A DNA stretch of 64,000 bases, taken from NCBI RefSeq assembly GCF_041734735.1, contig NC_134877.1, positions 68,168,192 through 68,232,191 on the forward strand. Reading direction: 5' to 3'. Of this stretch, positions 12,204-25,570 are shown one piece after another. The position numbers and the translations under genes are program-made. The notes under the pieces were generated by a model, which was not told the DNA's origin, searched no databases, and saw only the letters and a list, made by a program, of their open reading frames with translations. The stretch is from Babylonia areolata (Eukaryota; Mollusca; Gastropoda; Neogastropoda; Buccinidae). The number at the start of each line of letters is the position of its first letter. Within the stretch, counting starts at the first letter, position 1.

Positions 12204-15200
12204 CAGGAAAGACCAGAGATAATCAGGACAAGGCTGAATATTGTGTGAATTATTGTTGATGCTGAATATTGTGTGAACATTTTTAGGGCTGAATATTGTG
12301 TGTACTTTGTCCTAAAGGTGATCACGGAGGGCCGGTTGCTGCTGGAGTTCACCTTTGACGACCTGATGAGGATCCGCTCCTGGCATTTTGCCATCCGGCA
12401 GCACCGGGAGCTGATTCCACGCACGGTCATCGGAATGCAGGTCAGTGCCCTCTGTTCCTTAGGGCTTTGCTTTTCTTAATTCATTCAGCTTTCCCTCATA
12501 TTTCTTTCCTGGTTTTGTCATTCAGGATTTTTTGTTTCCCATTAATATAAAATTTCCAGTTGTGTATGTAATAGGGTAAGTGAATGAGGATGAATGATAG
12601 AGAGAGAGAGTGTGTGTGTGTGTTTGTGTGTGTGTCTTTTGCTCTCTCTGTGTCCATGTGTGTATATGTGTTCTTCACCCTGTTAAAGAATTTCCATCTT
12701 CAGATTGACTCTAAGTCCTTCAGATTTTTTTGATTTTTTTTTAATTTTTTTTTTAAGGAGGTGTGGGGGGAAGTATTGGCTGAAGTAGTTCATCACCAAG
12801 AAATTGATTTTTAATTAACTCTATCAAGTCACAGTCAAAATGACCCGGTTTCCCCCTCAAATCGCACTATTTTAAGCAATTTTTTTTAAATCACAAAAAA
12901 TCGACCACACACCCTACAAACATAAAACAGATACCAATGGACATATACAACAATGAATTTATTTAAAATGCTTACCTTAACCCCTAGGCTGCCTGCATGA
13001 CGAGATAACTCGTCATGGCAAGCATGTATGCTTCGCTGCCTGCATGACGAGATAACTCGTCATCGAAATATTCTGACTTTTCCCTGCTTTGCATTCAGTT
13101 CGTTGACAAAAATGCCGGTAGCTTTAGCTTGGGGAATCTTTCTGGATTCTATTCATAGCTAGAAACACCATCTGCGTCATAAGGCAGTCCTTTATTTGAA
13201 CGTTTTGGTTGGGTTACTGGCCGCAGTCTTTGCCTGGCTCCTCTCCTCGCTCGCTCAACAAAATGTCGGACTGACTCCGTGCTCAAGACATGCGCTCGTG
13301 GCGAACTAAATCAACCAAGATTACTTTCTTTAGCTAATGCTCAGAAAGAATTGGAGCATAAATTGGAAGGAGAAGACAGTGGTGAACATTTATAGGACGA
13401 TTTGATAGAAAATAAAGGGAGCAATCAAGAGAGTGGCCAAGATACAACTATCAGTGAGTGATGCAGGCTGTTCAACTCTAGCAGACGAATTTTTAGCAGG
13501 GCACTGTATGGGCTATTTTCTTGGCACTCAGCCAACGCGGTCTAATGAAGTTACGATGTGAGAGGGGTGAAGAGGAGGGGGGTGGAGACTGAGGGGGCGT
13601 GGCCTCACATCCATATTATCACTTGCAGAAGTCACAATGCATCTATTTCTTTTTCAGTTTTTTTATATTGTGGTTGTTCTGGTATGATTTTGTGTGTGCA
13701 GATATCCATTTGTCCAGAAAATCATATTTTTGTGCAAATTACCAGACTAATGTTTGTAATGAACAAGTTGAAAATGTGACAAAAAACAAAACACTGATTT
13801 CAAAACAACAGCATGTCACTTAAAATGCATAAAATGGGAAAACATCATGTATTTTGTATTCTTTATTCATTTACCTTTCAGAAAATATATACTTTTATGG
13901 GTCTTTCTCCAATAACAAAGAGCACAGAATTTTTTGAAAATTTATACCCGTTTTTTGTGAAAAAACCCTGGCAAATAGATTTCACTTAAATCTTATTTTC
14001 CTGGCAGCGAAAGGGTTAAGTGAAGGAACCACATGGTGTTGATGATATAGGTAATCCAATATGATACATATTGGTAGGAAAACAAAAAAATTTTTGAACA
14101 CAGGTAATCCACTTCTTCATGCTCTGAATCCTCCTACACTGGTTCAGTCACACTCCTAGACTCTTGGTTTGATGTGCCTATGATACTATTTATGCATGCT
14201 GCATAAAAAAGAGATTTGATTAGGATATGTTGGAAAAAAAACCACCAAAAAACTGATTGCTGCTTGCAGTCTTGAAAAACACACGAAAAACATTTGCCGG
14301 ACTGGACACTTAGAGGAAAAGAACACCACACAGTTTTATACACATTTTTTACACAATGCACAAACTGTAGACACTTCAGTAACTGTGTTACTTGCTGAAG
14401 TATTGTTTTGTATGGTAGATTACAAAACAGGGCACAGCACATAGGGCTTTCTGGCACTTTCTACACTGAAATTTGGTGCTCTCTGGTGGCTCCTCTTGCC
14501 TTGTCTTTGGCGTAGCACACAACACAGTGCCTGTAGCCTGTGTTTTCCATAAAGTGTTGGTGCTTGCAGGTGAGGCAGTTAACTTCCTCGTTGACCGGGG
14601 CAGCAGCACCATTCAGCTCATCATCCTCAACTGGAAGACTGGCCAGATCATGGTGTTCAGAAACAGCAAATTCTTCCAGTGTCAGCTGTTTTGTCCCCAG
14701 ACTCCACTGCAGCTTGTTGTACAGGCAGTGAGACTGGATCATCGTGAGAGTCAAAAAGTGGAAGGCCAACTTCTTCCACCATTTGATGGTCTTCCGGTGC
14801 ATAAGCATGTATGAGATCATCTGGTCACTGCGGTCCACACCAGCCATATTTCCAATGTAGCTGACAGCAGCTGTGGGCTTTCTTTTGTGTTCTGACCGTG
14901 ATCTCACTGCGGTCAGTTCAGGCATGTGCTGAGTTGTTATCATATGCACATCCCTCTTGTCCTTCCACCTAATGACCATCACCTGATTCAGTCTCCTGTT
15001 GTCCATCTGGCCGCGGACGAAGGTTCCAGTCACCAAATCTTTGGGGATGCCCACACTGTTAGCCAGTACAGTGCCTGAACATCCAGTGTTGACAGCAGTG
15101 AGACTGTGGGCCAAGGTGGGTGAGCAGTAGTAGTAGTTGTCCACATAAAGGACATAGCCGCAGTCTTGCAGTTGGTCGAGGAGCCTGAAGACAACATCGT

Positions 15201-17171
15201 GGGGGCGGTTGCTGAGACCCGGCTTGTGGCAGTACACCTCAAGGTTCCACACATACCCCGAGGAGCTCTCACACAGCTCATACAGCTTGATGCCCCACTT
15301 TACCGGCTTGTCCTTCATGTAGACCCGGAAAGATGACTGGCCTCTCCAGGGGCAAAGGGCCTCATCGATGCAAATATTCTGCTTCAGGATGTACACAGTC
15401 TTGAAGAGCTGAAACATGCAAACAGTTTTTACTATTGTGGACAATCACAATATGTATGACACAGCAAACCATCACTAATGCTTCAGCTGATACTACCACT
15501 ATCTACTGACATTTGCTATCATTTGAGCTGATGATAATTAACAAGTGGGGAAGAATGGCTCTGAACCTGTTCCGTTTCAGCATCTTGGAGGCAAATCCAG
15601 TCTTCATAATTGGATTAGTAGACCAGCAGTCCACTATCCTCGGCTTCTTTACTATCTCCTTGTGGATGAGGATAGCCAGAAATGTTTTTATTTCATCCGT
15701 GGGGAAAGTTCTGCTCTTTGCTGTAGCTGCTGGATGTTATTTTCAGCATAACGGTTCGTCTCTGTTTTCATGTGTTTTAACATACTTGATCAATGAAGAG
15801 ACTGCAGAAATCAGTTGGTTTGCAGTCCTCCCAAGGCGGCAATGTGAGGGGGCCCTGTAATCCTGGTGTCAAACAGAAGGGTGGGTTGAGTGGAAAATTT
15901 GCCAAATTTCTACTCCAGTCTACATTTAATCTGGATCTCCATGCTCGTCAGATTGTCCTCATCTTCTTCCATCTCCTCGGGTTCTTCTCCATTAGTTGGA
16001 GAATCAGCCGCTGCAACATGCGTGTGTGTTGGTGTCTAGTTTTGCCGACATTGTCAGTGTCTGCCACTTCATCGTCGATTTTGTCAGGAATAAAGTCGGA
16101 ATCAGAGTCCGAAACTTCACCTGCATTGTCAAACAACCCAACAACAGCATCTTCATCATCAGACCTGATTTCATGAATCAGTTCAAGTGCTTGAGCCACT
16201 CTTATGTTCCACACGAATCGGTTTCACCTTGGTGCTGCCATGTTGAAAACCATGTGGTGTTGTGAATTTAGGGTAGGTCAGTTCAGAACCATCTAAAACA
16301 ACTACAGAACGAATGGACAGCGGTCTAAGGGAAGGAACTTGCAAGAAAAGTGTCTGAGTTATCTGGAAATCATGAGTTATTGCCCTTAAAGATCGGTAAC
16401 ATTAAAAAAATAACAAAATTTGTCATAACAATGCGTCCGGCACGCCTTCAAGCGAACGGAACAGCGTCAGAAATCTGCATCCGGCAAGACTCAGTTGAAT
16501 TAATAAATCATAAATGGAATGATTTATAAGAATGCAAAAATTGTTTTTGTTCCTCCCCCTCCCCTCCAATTATCTCTCTGTCTGTCTGCCTGTCTCTCTA
16601 ATTCTCTCTCTAACTCTCTCTCTCCGTCATTTTCACAATTTTGACATTTTCACATTTGCTAAGTCATTTTCAAGTGGATGTGTTTGTTCTGTGTATGTGC
16701 GTATGGAAGAGAGGGGGAGAGAATGAGTGTGTGGTGTGTGTGTGGTGTGTGCTCATCCAGTTTCCTGAAATGATAGCTTGAATTGTTTGTCCTGTTGTTA
16801 AAGGGTTTTTTTTGTGATTGAAAAATATAAACCTGTGTGAACTCTCTTTTTGTGGATTGTGTGTATTTTGTTTTTCATCATGTTTTGAAGCCAATTTGTG
16901 TTTGCTCAGCAGCCAGTAGATCCAGCCATGATGGAACAGATGTCCAAAAACATCACTCGGCAAGGACTCACCAACTACACACTCAACTTTTTGAGGGTGA
17001 GACACAGCTTTTTTGCTTTTTTTCTGTTTTTAATGTGTGTGTGTGTGTGTTTTGTTTTTAAATGAATAAATGATGCACAGCTTTGTAATCTTGCTATCAG
17101 TTTGTAAAACAGTTCTCACTGGGCTATGAGACAGCTATCTGGTGCATGTGCATAATGTCTACATGTTGGGG

Positions 17172-17202
<31 letters not shown>

Positions 17203-19625
17203 TTGTGTGATAGTGCAAAAGTTCGCTGAACGTAGCCCATTTTCATTTTTACATTATTTTAATTACCTGTTCGTTTACTTGTTTTTTGGTTGTTCAGGCA
17301 TCAGAATGGTGTGTGGATCCTGGTATTTTAGAGAATTGGGGGACCACCGACAGCGGTTTCGGATTGGGCAGCTGCAGATTAAATTTTTTATGTTGCGCGA
17401 TCTTATTCTTAAATGGTATTTTTAAATGGCATGTTCTGTTTTTGCGCATATATGGTATTCTTAAACAGCTCGTTCCGTTTTTCCACATTTCCTGCGAACA
17501 GGCATAGGTGCCATCTTTACCAGTATTTGATTACTATCATCTGCCGAGATTTGGACACATGTAATGATAACTATTACAGCAGTGAATAGCACTGGTCATG
17601 GTGCTAAAAAATTATGACTTTTGGTAAAAATTGAAAAAGAGGAGGAGTGCTAAGGCCTTTGGATGCAGATCAGCGTGCCGAGGAAAGCAGGATGCATTCT
17701 GTGCAATGTTGATTTTGAGAAATATTTTGAGATATAATTTGAGAAATATTTGGCATGAGTATAACATTTTACTGACAATTCAAACCCATTAGAATTTGTA
17801 AAATGCTCTCGGGGGGAAAGGCCTATAAACGCTGTCAAATAAAAACAATTTCTGTTCACCTTTAGGGGGGCTTCGACCCCCTGACCTCCCATGAGGGCAT
17901 TGCCCCTGTGCCCCACTGATGCCTAGGCGGCCCCTGGACCCCTGCCTTTTTCATAGGATCGGATTCTTGGGTATCCTGAAGCCTGGTCGTTAGTTGTTTT
18001 CTTGTTGTTGGTTTGTTTTTGTTTTTTCACTTTAAAAATTTGGGTTGGCTGTTTTCATGTATGAAATTCAAAAAAAGGTGGTTTTTTTTGTTTGTTTTTT
18101 TTTTTGTTCCTACTCGTTCCTCCATATTTCCACCACTCTTTCCCCTACCTCTACTTCTCCATACCCCCACAGTTTGCCTTGAAGGGCTCAGTCTTTCAGT
18201 GTGAAAGATATCACATCATGGGAAACTTTTTTTCCGACATGTTTACAATCTGTTAGCATACACCTGGTTTAGAAAACACCAATTCATCAGAGTGTAACGA
18301 TGCGACAGGATCTTTATTTGTTTTGTTTTTATGAAACAGTTCTTGGTGATTTGGTGTCTGATAATTGAAACTGATGATGATGATGATGATTGGCTATCAC
18401 TGTACATTGTAAGTTTGTGGCCTTGAAATAATGAATCGATAGATGGCAACAGATAACTAGTTCAGATGAACCTTGTTCCATTCGCGTAATAGGTGTGCAT
18501 GTGACTCATGATGTGTGTTTAAGCAGACACTAAGGTCTCCCCTGTGAGTGATTGATTAGACTGTATTATAAAGTATTGAACTTAATTGTATTGCATAGTA
18601 TTGTAGTATTTAATTTTTAAAAGAAAAAAGTGATGTAATTTAGCTGTGCATGATATGTCTGTTGTTGTTTTTTTTTAGATGAAAAAGAGTCGATGATGAG
18701 GATGTGTTTCAGCTGTGCGTGATATGTTTGTTTAAGAAAAAGAGGAAAGAGATGAAAGCAATGATGATGTGTGTTTAGCTGTGTGTGATCCTGGAGCCCA
18801 TGCAAGAGCTGATGTCCCGACACAAGGCATACGGCCTCAACCCTCGTGACTGTCTCAAAACCACCCTCTTCCAGAAATGGCAGCGAATGGTTGCTCCTGT
18901 CGGCAAAGGTTGGTGGGGTTTTTTTTTTCATGTTTAAGTCCATGAACTGGCTTACCTTGCAATCATCCTCTTATGTTGTGGTGCTCAGAAATGAGAAGCA
19001 GATGGGGTTGGTGCTTTGTTCGGGAATGCTGTGGATTGTATTTGTAGGCTTAAACCTGTTCTACGCTTCACTGCACTGCACTACACTACACCACACTACA
19101 CTAGTGTGCTACACTGCACTGCACTACAGTACAATACAATACAGTACAATACAATACAGTGCAATACAATACAAAACCAGGGCTTCTGATAATCCATAGA
19201 TACGTGTACCCATCGCTTTGAATATGGAAATGATACACTGTGTGTTCATTGACCAGGTCATGCTACATTCAATATATTTCTAGAACTTACATATAAAAAG
19301 AGTAAAGATGGTGCATCAGAGCTTCTGTGAGACTTGTATCGCAGAGAAAGCGAAGTCATATCCCTTCACCACTTCTTGACCCACAAACCTAGACGTTGAT
19401 TATGATCGCATTTGTGTAGCAATGCAGATTTGATTGGAATGTGCATCATTATTACAATGACCCTCTGAAGATAATATGTGGCCCCTTTGAAATATTGATT
19501 GACTGATATGCGTTTTTGGGGCATATCTGTTATGCATGTGTGGGTGTATGTGTGAATGTGTGTCTTCATGTTTTATATTTATTTGCTTATTTATTATCAT
19601 TGTTGTCTTATTTATTTAATTATTC

Positions 19626-19656
<31 letters not shown>

Positions 19657-19739
19657 TTATCATTATTTTCATTACTACTATCTTTTTTTTCTTTTTTTTT
19701 CCCCATCATAATTATTATTTATTTATTTATGTATGTACG

Positions 19740-19801
<62 letters not shown>

Positions 19802-22800
19802 CTTTTTTTTTTTTTTTCTCAAGGCCTGACTAAGCGCGTTGGGTTACGCTGCTGGTCAGGCATCTGCTTGGCAGATGTGGTGTAGCGTATATGGATTTGT
19901 CCGAACGCAGTGACGCCTCCTTGAGCTACTGATACTGATACTGATATGCATGTTTATGGATAATTATGGTAAAACATATGGTCAAAGGGGTTTTCAGTAT
20001 CAAGCACCTTCTGTCTGGAATTCTCTTCCTCTGGATCTCCAGCACTCGCAAACAGTGTCCTCTTTCAACAAAAACTAAAAACTTACCTCTTCAAAGTGGC
20101 CTTTGTATGTGACACATAGTCCTTTGTCTGTCTCCTACCACCCTTTACACTCCCCTTGTGTCCCCCTCTCCACTGGAGTCTTCCTGTTGTGTGTGTGCGT
20201 GTGGGTCAGTGTTTACTCTGTGTGTGCATGTGTGTGTGCGTGAGTAGGGCATATTTTGTGCCTTTTTTTTTTTTTACTGCGATTATTCAACTCTGCAATT
20301 TGTAGTATTGTATTGGAATTTGTAAATTTTGTTTTTCACTTCAGTGCCCTTATGTGCTCTTGTGTGGTATAATGTACTGTTGTACATGTACTGTTTCAAG
20401 TGAGGCACTTCGAGCCCATTATAAGGTGAGTTTGCACCATGTGATTAAGTAAATTGTAATATTATTATTCTTATTATTGAAAGAATCTCTTGAACCCGCA
20501 AGGTTTCAGCATGTCAGAAGCCCTGAATGCATTCTGCACTGATGGTGGATGTGCTGTGGCAGAATGGGTTAGGCACTGGACTTCTAATCCAGTGTTCACC
20601 TGATCAGGGTTCAGGGCCCTGTGTCGGCATGGTGTTGTGTCCTAGGGAAAGGTGCTCGAGTCCAGTTTTCCTTACTCCATCCAGGTGTGAATGGGTACCT
20701 GACCTGACTTTGGGTGGGGGAAGTTAAAACAGTTGGAAGGAGAGGATTGGGCCCTGCCTACCCATGCGGAGCCCTGTGGATGTGAATTTACTGCCGTCAA
20801 AGGCTGTGGGACGTGTGACCTTTTTAACTGACGGTGGTGGGTGTGTCCACAGAGTCGGCCAGACCTCCCAGCAAGAGGCGGAAGCGGAAAGGCTCGGCCA
20901 GCAACAACAGCGGAGCAGGGAACAACAACCGTGACGTGCCGCCGTCCGGCAAGCAGAAACGCTCTCCAGGGCCTCATGGCTTCAATCTGGGATCGTCCGT
21001 GCCTGGGGTAAACACACACAAAAAAACAAAGCAAACAAACAAAAAATTCCCTCCTTTTCTTTTGCCATGTGTGTCTTCCCTCCTCCCCCCTGGTTTTGTT
21101 TGTTTATTATCGTGGATAGTATTTATTTGTTAGTATTCAGCTTTTTTTCTTTCTTTTTTTTTTCATTTATGTATCACCTTTGCTTAAGGGTTTGTTTTTA
21201 ACAATCATTTGTTTATCTTCTTCTTGTTTGGTTTGATTTTGTTGTTGTTTTGTTTTGTTTTTGTAGTACTGGTTAGAGGGTGTGAATGTATATCTGTGAA
21301 TGTATAAACATCAAGAACTGAAAAAGTGACTCCCTGGAATTAACTTTTTACTGTGGACATTTTTTTCAGTTTTCTCAACAGTTTTCAACACTTACTGTTA
21401 AAAGTTAATGTAGAATTTTTTTTTTTTAACATGGGGAGTGGGAGGAGATGGTGGGCATGGTTTTCTCCCCCTGATCATTTGCATGAATTACTGTCTTTCA
21501 CTTTCTGGGATTGATTGATTGATTGATTTGGATATTTTATATAGCGCCTATCCTTGGTCGAAGACCAAGCTCTAAGCACTTTACAAACACGGGGTCATTT
21601 ACACATCTGACTGCCTACCTGGGTAGAGCCGACTGACAGCTGCCATTGGGCGCTCATCATTCGTTTCCTGTGTCATTCAGTCAGATTTCAGGCACGCATA
21701 CATATACACTCAGACAGACATGTAACATTTAACATTTTACGTGTATGACCATTTTGTTTATTTACCCTGCCATGTAGGCAGCCATACTCCGTTTTCGGGG
21801 GGGTGCATGCTGGGTATGTTCTTGTTTTCATAACCCACCGAACACTGACATGGATTGCAGGATCTTTAACATGCAAATTTAATCTTTTGCGTGGGTATAC
21901 ACACGAAGGGGGTTCAGGCACTGGCAGGTCTGTACATATGTTGACCCGGGAGATCGGAAAAATCTCCACCCTTTACCCACCAGGCGCCACCAAGATTCGA
22001 ACCTGACACCCTCAGATTGAACGTCCAACGCTTTAACCATTCGGCTATTGCGTTGCCCTGGACGTCATCTTTGTGCAAACTTCTGTTGACTTGTCAAATA
22101 AGCTGCTCATTTTACAGGGAGAGGGGATTGAAGTTTGGGGGATTGGGGGGGTGGGGATGGGGCAAAAATGGAGGTTTGTTATCCTGCAGAGACCTTAGGC
22201 TAATATGTGTCTTGGGGTCTTTTTCTTCTTCTTCCGTAATCTGCTGTACAAGTTGTTCTGTCATTGTGCACATCTTATGTATGGTTTTGATATGGGTTTG
22301 GGTTTTTTTATTTGTGTTTTTGGAAATAATAATTTCTGGCTTCCTTCCAACCTGGCTACCGCCGTGTGCTTGTACCATTTATATATATGTATATATACAT
22401 ATTTCTTAACCAGCTATTTACCTGCTTGTGTGACTTGGTTGTTGGTAGTGTTTTCTTGTTTTTTTGTTAGCAGTTGGAAATGAGACACCATGGGCACTGC
22501 AGACTGCATGGCCTGAGGCAACCTCAGTTACTTTGTTTTCAACCCATGCCCAGTGTGTTCATCCCTTCCCTGGCTTGTTCACTCATTCCTAGCTTGTTTG
22601 TCCTTTTCCTAGTTTGTTCATCTCATTCCAAGCTTGTTCATTCATACCATTCCTAGTTTGTTCATCTCATTCCAAGCTTGTTCATTCATACCATTCCTAG
22701 TTTGTTCATCTCATTCCCGACTTGTTCATCCCATTCCTAGCTTGTTCATTCATCCCATATCCCAGCTTGTTCATCCCAATTCTAGCTTGTTCATCTCATT

Positions 22801-24220
22801 CCAAGCTTGTTCATTCATCCCATATCCCAGCTTGTTCATCACATTCCTAGCTTGTTCATTCATTCTATTCCTAGCTTGTTCATCTCATTCCTAGCTTGTT
22901 CATTCATTCTATTCCTAGCTTGTTCATCTCATTCCTAGCTTGTTCATTCATTCTATTCCTAGCTTGTTCATCTCATTCCTAGCTTGTTCATTCTTTCTAT
23001 TCCTAGCTTGTTCATCTCATTCCTAGCTTGTTCATCATACCATTCCTAGTTTGTTCATCTCATTCCCGACTTGTTCATCCCATTCCTAGCTTGTTCATTC
23101 ATCCCATACCCAGCTTGTTCATCCCAGTTCTAGCTTGTTCATCTCATTCCAAGCTTTTCATTCATCCCATATCCCAGCTTGTTCATCACATTCCTAGCTT
23201 GTTCATTCATTCTATTCCTAGCTTGTTCATCACATTCCTAGCTTGTTCATTCATTCTATTCCTAGCTTGTTCATCTTGTTCCTAGCTTGTTCATTCATCC
23301 CATTCCCAGTTTGTTCATCACATTACTAGCTTGTTCATCCATATCCCAGCTTGTTCATCTCATTCCTAGCTTGTTCATTCATCCCCTACCCAGCTTGTTC
23401 ATCCCAATTCTAGCTTGTTCATCTTGTTCCAAGCTTGTTCATTTATCCCATTCCCAGTTTGTTCATCACATTCCTAGCTTGTTCATCTCATTCCTAGACT
23501 GTTCATTCATTCCATTTCTAGCTTTGTTCAACCTGTTCTTAGCTTGTTCATTTATCCTGTTCCTAGCTTGTTCTTTTCCATTCCTAGCTTGTTCACCTCA
23601 TTCCTAGTTCACCTCATTCCTAGCTTGTTCATTCATCCCATGCCCAGCTTGTTCATCCCATTCCTAGCTTGTTCTTTTGTAGTATGTTTATCCCATTCCA
23701 AGTTTGTTCTTTTATCTCATTCTTAGTTTGTTCATTCCATTCCCAAGGCCTGACTAAGCGCGTTGGGTTACGCTGCTGGTCAGGCATCTGCTTGGCAGAT
23801 GTGGTGTAGCGTATATGGTTTTGTCCGAACGCAGTGACGCCTCCTTGAGCTACTGAAACTGAAACTCATTCCATTTTGAGGTGCACGTCTCCGGTGTGTT
23901 CATCCCATTCCCAGCTTGTTTATTCATCCCATTCCCAGCTTGTTTATTCATCCCATTCCCAGCTTGTTTATTCATCCCATTCCAAGCTTGTTTATTCATC
24001 CCATTCCCAGCTTGTTCATCCCACCCCATGCTTTTTCATATCTGGCTTGTTCATCTCATTCTCAGCATGTTCATTTCTAGCACGTTCACCCCATTCCTAG
24101 CATGTTCGTCTTCTTTGGAGCATGAAAAGTCAACCAATTTCAGGTTCATCTCATTCCTAGCATGTTTTTTCTTATTTGGAGCATGAAATGTCATCCAATT
24201 TCAGGACCACAAGGTGTTAT

Positions 24221-24262
<42 letters not shown>

Positions 24263-25513
24263 GACTACAAGGGGAATCAGCCTGATAATTAACACACTTT
24301 GTGGTCTTGAAGTGAAAGGTTTTTCATCAATCATCCTCATTTAAAAGTTTCTGCGTTTGATTTTGAGAGTTGCTGCTTGCAGTATTTTTCAGCTTGAATG
24401 TCATGGAGTGGCAGGAAATGATGTGGGGAGGCTTTGCATGTCATCCAATGGAAAGTAGATTAAAGTAAAAACATTTCAGGCACAGGTCAAGGCTTGGGCA
24501 ATGTGGCATTGTTCATCGAAGGACCTGCATGTTTTTGTATTGAAACTTAACACACGTTGTCAGTGCAGCGGCTGTGTGGTCTTTTGGGGCGGTGTGTGTC
24601 TTGTACTCTTTGTCTTCTGGCTGTGGAGAATGAATATCCGTGCATGCTGTAAGGCTGGCTGTATTTTTTTTCTGGGATGTGCATGTTTGTCTTGTAGGCT
24701 GAGAAGACGACCAAGAGCAAGAAGAAGAAGAAGAAGACGGAGGAGTTGACTGAAAACAGTGAAGCGCTTCATTGTAATGGACTAGACCCCGTCCTTCCAG
24801 TAGTGAGGACATGTTTTGACTCGTGTGACTCCTCTGAGGGCTCATCACTCACACAGACTTGAAGTGCTCAATAGTTTTTTGGGGGTTGTTTTTTTTTTTC
24901 TTTTTTCTTTTGTTTTTTTTTTTCTCGTCTACACATAGTAAAACCACTCTCTCTGCAAGCCTCTTACAAGCGGTTGATTGAGCATTTTGCTAACTCTTCT
25001 GTATTAACTCCAACTGTAACACCCATGTTCTAACATCTAACAAAGAAACATTTCTTGTCTTGATGAAAGAGAGAAAATAAAGCTGCAGGTGGACATTTTA
25101 GGAATCAGAGAGTTGTCACTACCATTGACACTGTTCCACAGGCTCTTAAGTAGGATGCAGGTGATGTCATGATTGTTGACACTGTCCCACTTAGGATGGA
25201 AGTGACGTTACTAACATTAATATTATTTCATGAGCTGGTTGTTAATAGCATCCATTTTGAACAAGCTTTGAAACCACTGTGTATTCTCTTTGGTCGGTGT
25301 GTTGTTCTTTAGGGTTGGGTGTTAAAGAGAGAGGCCACTGCAAAACTTGCATTCAATTTAGTGCAGATAATATAGGAAGCTACTGCTGTCATTAGTTATG
25401 TGAAATGACTTGAGGATTTTTTTTTTTTTTTTCCAAATATGCCAGATTTCGAAATGAGAAAAAAAGAATATGAGAGGAAGTGCATCCCAGAGGAAGGAAA
25501 AATAGAAGTGCAT

Positions 25514-25570
<57 letters not shown>

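Larger units (their letters stand above)
8820..12317 (+). other. LDB1 intron 3
   Basis: Holds the donor-like minisatellite (8,942-10,240), an unexplained block inside it (9,515-9,790), AT-rich sequence without coding signal (10,300-11,820), a dispersed-repeat fragment (11,823-12,062) and an AT/GT microsatellite (12,152-12,200). Just before the acceptor, a GCTGAATATTGTGTG phrase recurs three times (about 12,232-12,304). Confidence 0.55.
12441..16909 (+). other. LDB1 intron 4
   Basis: Mostly transposon: a TTAA-bounded piggyBac-like element (12,977-14,019) followed by a minus-strand piggyBac transposase relic (about 14,100-16,300). GA/GT-rich stretches lie at 12,598-12,640 and CT-rich sequence at 16,550-16,625. 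No host coding signal elsewhere. Confidence 0.6.
16997..18778 (+). other. LDB1 intron 5
   Basis: Contains a ~30-nt poly-G run (17,171-17,201), a possible transposon with CAGGC ends (17,295-17,985), a GATGAT run near 18,375 and the triplicated acceptor repeat (18,640-18,778). Confidence 0.55.
18909..20852 (+). other. LDB1 intron 6
   Basis: Contains ACTAC/AATAC-type short repeats (19,075-19,175), (ATT)n and (CT)n(AT)n microsatellites (19,630-19,800), a SINE-B copy (19,821-19,946) and a SINE-A copy ending about 20 bp before the next exon. Confidence 0.6.

Noticed and set aside
15513-16265. Plus-strand frames of 88-127 codons
   Set aside because: Shadows of the minus-strand piggyBac transposase N-terminal region.
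21960-22062. tRNA gene
   Set aside because: A and B boxes are present but no complete cloverleaf; the sequence continues into a SINE body. The same holds at 7,320, 20,560, 40,940 and 53,600.
22634-23726. Long open frames rich in Phe, Ser, Leu, Cys and His
   Set aside because: They follow the GTTCAT minisatellite and change with its period; no codon bias, start context or homology.
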